Assembly (NCBI GenBank): GCA_020284085.1
Contig: JACEVL010000427.1
Coordinates: forward strand, 97,501-161,500
Reading direction: 5' to 3'
Origin: Aporrectodea caliginosa
Taxonomy: Eukaryota; Annelida; Clitellata; Crassiclitellata; Lumbricidae
DNA: 64,000 nt
Part shown: one piece after another, positions 61,601 through 64,000 of the stretch
Position numbering within the stretch: position 1 is the stretch's first letter
Layout of the letters: the number at the start of each line of letters is the position of its first letter
Translations under genes and position numbers: made by a program
Notes under the pieces: generated by a model
What the model was told of the DNA's origin: nothing
Databases searched by the model: none
Seen by the model: the letters and a program-made list of their open reading frames with translations, nothing else

Positions 61601-64000
61601 ATTTAAAAGATGTTAGTTGCTGCTTTTCTTATTAAAGTATTGCGAATTTTGTACGAATAATATGAAGCAGCATTAGAGTCAGAGTCCAGATCTATTTGAA
61701 ATAGTTGGCATTCTGGCTCTTTGGAAATAAAATCATGAATAATCTTTATAGATTTGTGTGGTTCAATGTACAATGAAATTCTTGGTTTCCTTTTGAATAC
61801 TTCTTCTTGTGCTTCTATGGTCTTTGGAATCTTCTGGAGTCGGTGTCTTCAAATACATTGTTATCTCTTTCAGCGTCGTTCCTGTTTCAGTTTTTGAGTG
61901 ATTAACCAACAGTGCTGTTGCCATACCCACAAACATGTGAAAACTTAGTCCTCTGATGATGTTTGAATTCCTTTTTGAGAGCTACAGTAGATTTAAAATC
62001 TCATCTTTTTTAAAGCATAGGATCTTGGACTGATGCATCTTGTTTTCTCTGTATTTGTCTTTGTGCGTGTATTTGTGTATGTTTCTCATTCTGACTGCGT
62101 TATTAGGCCTATGTATGTCTCAGGTTTCACCATAGTATTGTGTGTGTTTATAGAAGTCTGTGTATGTGTTGCTCATTCTGTGTTGGCGAGTCCCCTTGTG
62201 TGTTGCAGGTAATAAGATACTTGGATATACATCCAGTTACATTGTTGAGCAGACTTTTGCATCACTTTCCAGCGGAAAAAGCTGAATGATCATGCAGACA
62301 TTTTTTTCTAATTTACTGCTTTGCATCAACTTTCATACTAAAACTCTGGCTGCAAGTTGCAGATTGCATTCACTACGCGATCATAGGATTAGCGAGCTTC
62401 ATTGGCCTGTGGTGATCTGGGTTATGTCCATGGCAAGTTACTTTTCCATTTTGAATGACTCCAGTTGTTTATTATCATTACTAAATTTCATTTGTTAATT
62501 TTTGCCACAAAGAAAAAATCACCAGTCAGATTTAAACTGAAATTAGAACAGTATTCTTAACAGCACTAGTTATGACCATGCATCTAGGAGTTGGCAATGA
62601 TCGCTTATAGCTCTGCAGCCTAGCCTGGTTGGTGCATTTCTGTTGGACTTTTATTGCGAAATTACCTGATACAGCATGTCAGTTAGTTGAATATGGTTTT
62701 CTTGTCACTTGTGAGTCAATTGTTGTAATCAAAACGAACTCGATGCGATTGTAACTTGCGTTTTGTGTGTAACTGTGTTGCTCTGCAAGATTGTTGATTA
62801 TTTTGCTCCGTTGCTTTTTTCAGTTGCTTTGCTTTTGGTTTAGCTGATAGAGACTGGTTGACTTCTTTGTAGCTTTGATTTTGTTTGTGTTGAACGGGCT
62901 GACCTGTTATGAGCCCTCTCGCTGTTTCTTGTGTACATATGCTGCATATTTTAGCCAGTAATAAACATGTATGTAACCAGGTAATGTGTGCCGATGTGAA
63001 ATACACTTAGTGGGTTTCTGTGGGGAAATATGTGGGATTTTTATCCATGTGTCTAGGATTAAAATCGTGGTACATCGTGTGAGTTTGGAAATCTGTTAAA
63101 GCCTTGCAACTGATGAGGAAATTCCTTCCGGATGTGGGACTGATACCTTTTCCTTTAACCTGCTGCTTCTGGAGGCTGTAGTGGATAGGCACATGTCTGC
63201 TGCAAGTTTATTACTTGTGTTTTATAGTAGTTAACCTGTAATCATTTGTGTAACATGTACTACATCTTATGCCTGGTGTAAGTCACTAGTTGATTGGTAT
63301 TGTTAGCTATGGCTGGACTGCCCAAATTCCTGGAGTTAACGTTTAACGCTTTAAGCAGTTGAAGGGAAGCTGTCAGATGCCTGTCACACAGTTGTGGACT
63401 TTACTGGATGAACTATAGTTTTCAATCAAGTTGGATCAATATTATACAACACTTGTACCCATTCTGTACATGTATACCAGTGACATATATTAGTAATTAT
63501 GCATGACAGAGCCTAAATGTGGGTGCTAGCCATAAAATAAGAAAGCTTAATTGATCATTGAATAATAATAATAATCAGTGTAAAATGTTGCTTGCAGGAT
63601 AACTTATAGCTGGCTTTTAGTGTTGTGCCTTGTTCTGTGTGCGTAAAACGCATAATATGCGAAATGTCTTGGCAGCCATGACTTGGTGTGAACAAGTGAA
63701 ATCTTTGACACGAACATGTGTCATTAAATAAACTAATATCAGAAGTGGACCAAATATGGCGAATGTTGTCTGTTCTCGTTGTAACATATGATTTGGATGA
63801 TTTGTTGTGATTGCCGCTTCCTTGGTCATTCCCATTTCTAATTATGCAACTTATTTGAACGCTTCTGCTCGCAAGAGTTTTCAGTTATTGTTTGATGATT
63901 GAGATAAGATGTATGGTGTCAGTATAATATATTTTGCATCTGTGCTTGAAACTATCTGTCTTCTCTTCCACAAAAGCCAGCTGAATATGGCACGGGGCTG
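58608..64000 (+). other. LLGL 3'UTR and downstream sequence
   Basis: No other gene is visible. The plus strand stays rich in T and G, as in the LLGL introns. AATAAA signals occur at 60367-60372, 60452-60457, 61726-61731, 62960-62965 and 63727-63732, so the cleavage site cannot be fixed. The pair 60367 / 60452 would give a 3'UTR of about 1.8 kb. A 25-bp palindrome (TTAATTAAAGAC arms) lies at 58445-58469, just before the last exon. Confidence 0.5.
62209..62285 (+). CDS. LLGL: candidate alternative last exon of LLGL
   Basis: A good acceptor (CCCTTGTGTGTTGCAG) at 62193-62208 is followed by a phase-matched frame. After exon 24 it would continue as GGNKILGYTSSYIVEQ.. and stop at TGA 62283-62285. 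That replaces the two-residue GQ ending with about 25 residues. A poly(A) signal lies at 62960. A 25-codon open frame is not rare by chance, so this is only a candidate. Confidence 0.3.

Overview
The window is animal (metazoan) nuclear DNA, AT-rich, with short exons in long introns, GT-AG splice sites, many tRNA-derived SINEs, CR1/L2-type LINE 3' ends, hAT, PIF/Harbinger-like and piggyBac-like MITEs, and abundant micro- and minisatellites. The gene content and repeat style suggest a marine invertebrate, possibly a spiralian such as a mollusc or brachiopod. The species cannot be named from the sequence alone.

Layout. (1) Positions 1-117 are the last 38 codons and stop of an unidentified plus-strand gene, followed by probable 3'UTR. 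(2) About 3-12 kb is intergenic and repeat-filled: a piggyBac-like micro-MITE, SINEs, a LINE 3' end, a CA microsatellite, a nest of foldback and Harbinger-like elements at 7.9-8.75 kb, and a 34-bp minisatellite at 11.2-11.5 kb. (3) About 12.4-23.35 kb holds a minus-strand multi-exon gene (at least ten exons recognised) for a protein with two RRM-like domains and a Ser/basic-rich C-terminal region. I do not recognise the family, and parts of the model are incomplete. An internally deleted hAT relic lies inside its last intron. (4) About 23.6-28.1 kb is the region between the two divergent genes: a LINE fragment bracketed by about 175-bp direct repeats, TA/TG/CG alternating tracts, CAGA and ATG microsatellites, and a CpG-dense segment that is the likely promoter of the next gene.

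(5) About 30.5-58.6 kb holds a complete lethal giant larvae (LLGL / l(2)gl) orthologue on the plus strand, 25 coding exons whose phases all agree and which encode 1246 residues. It carries the expected double beta-propeller motifs, a basic aPKC-type phosphorylation segment, and two unusual Lys/Glu/Pro-rich expansions. Its introns contain two hAT MITEs with perfect 8-bp target duplications, two Harbinger-like elements with perfect 3-bp duplications, several copies of a 71-bp piggyBac-like micro-MITE, minisatellites and perfect palindromes. (6) 58.6-64 kb is T/G-rich 3'UTR or downstream sequence with several AATAAA signals and a candidate alternative terminal exon at 62.2 kb.

I found no bacterial-type operon, CRISPR array or defence system. 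The best leads are the splice peculiarities and KEP expansions of the LLGL gene, the unrecognised two-RRM gene, the 71-bp TTAA-flanked micro-MITE family, the transposon nest at 8 kb, and two insertions bracketed by unusually long direct repeats.
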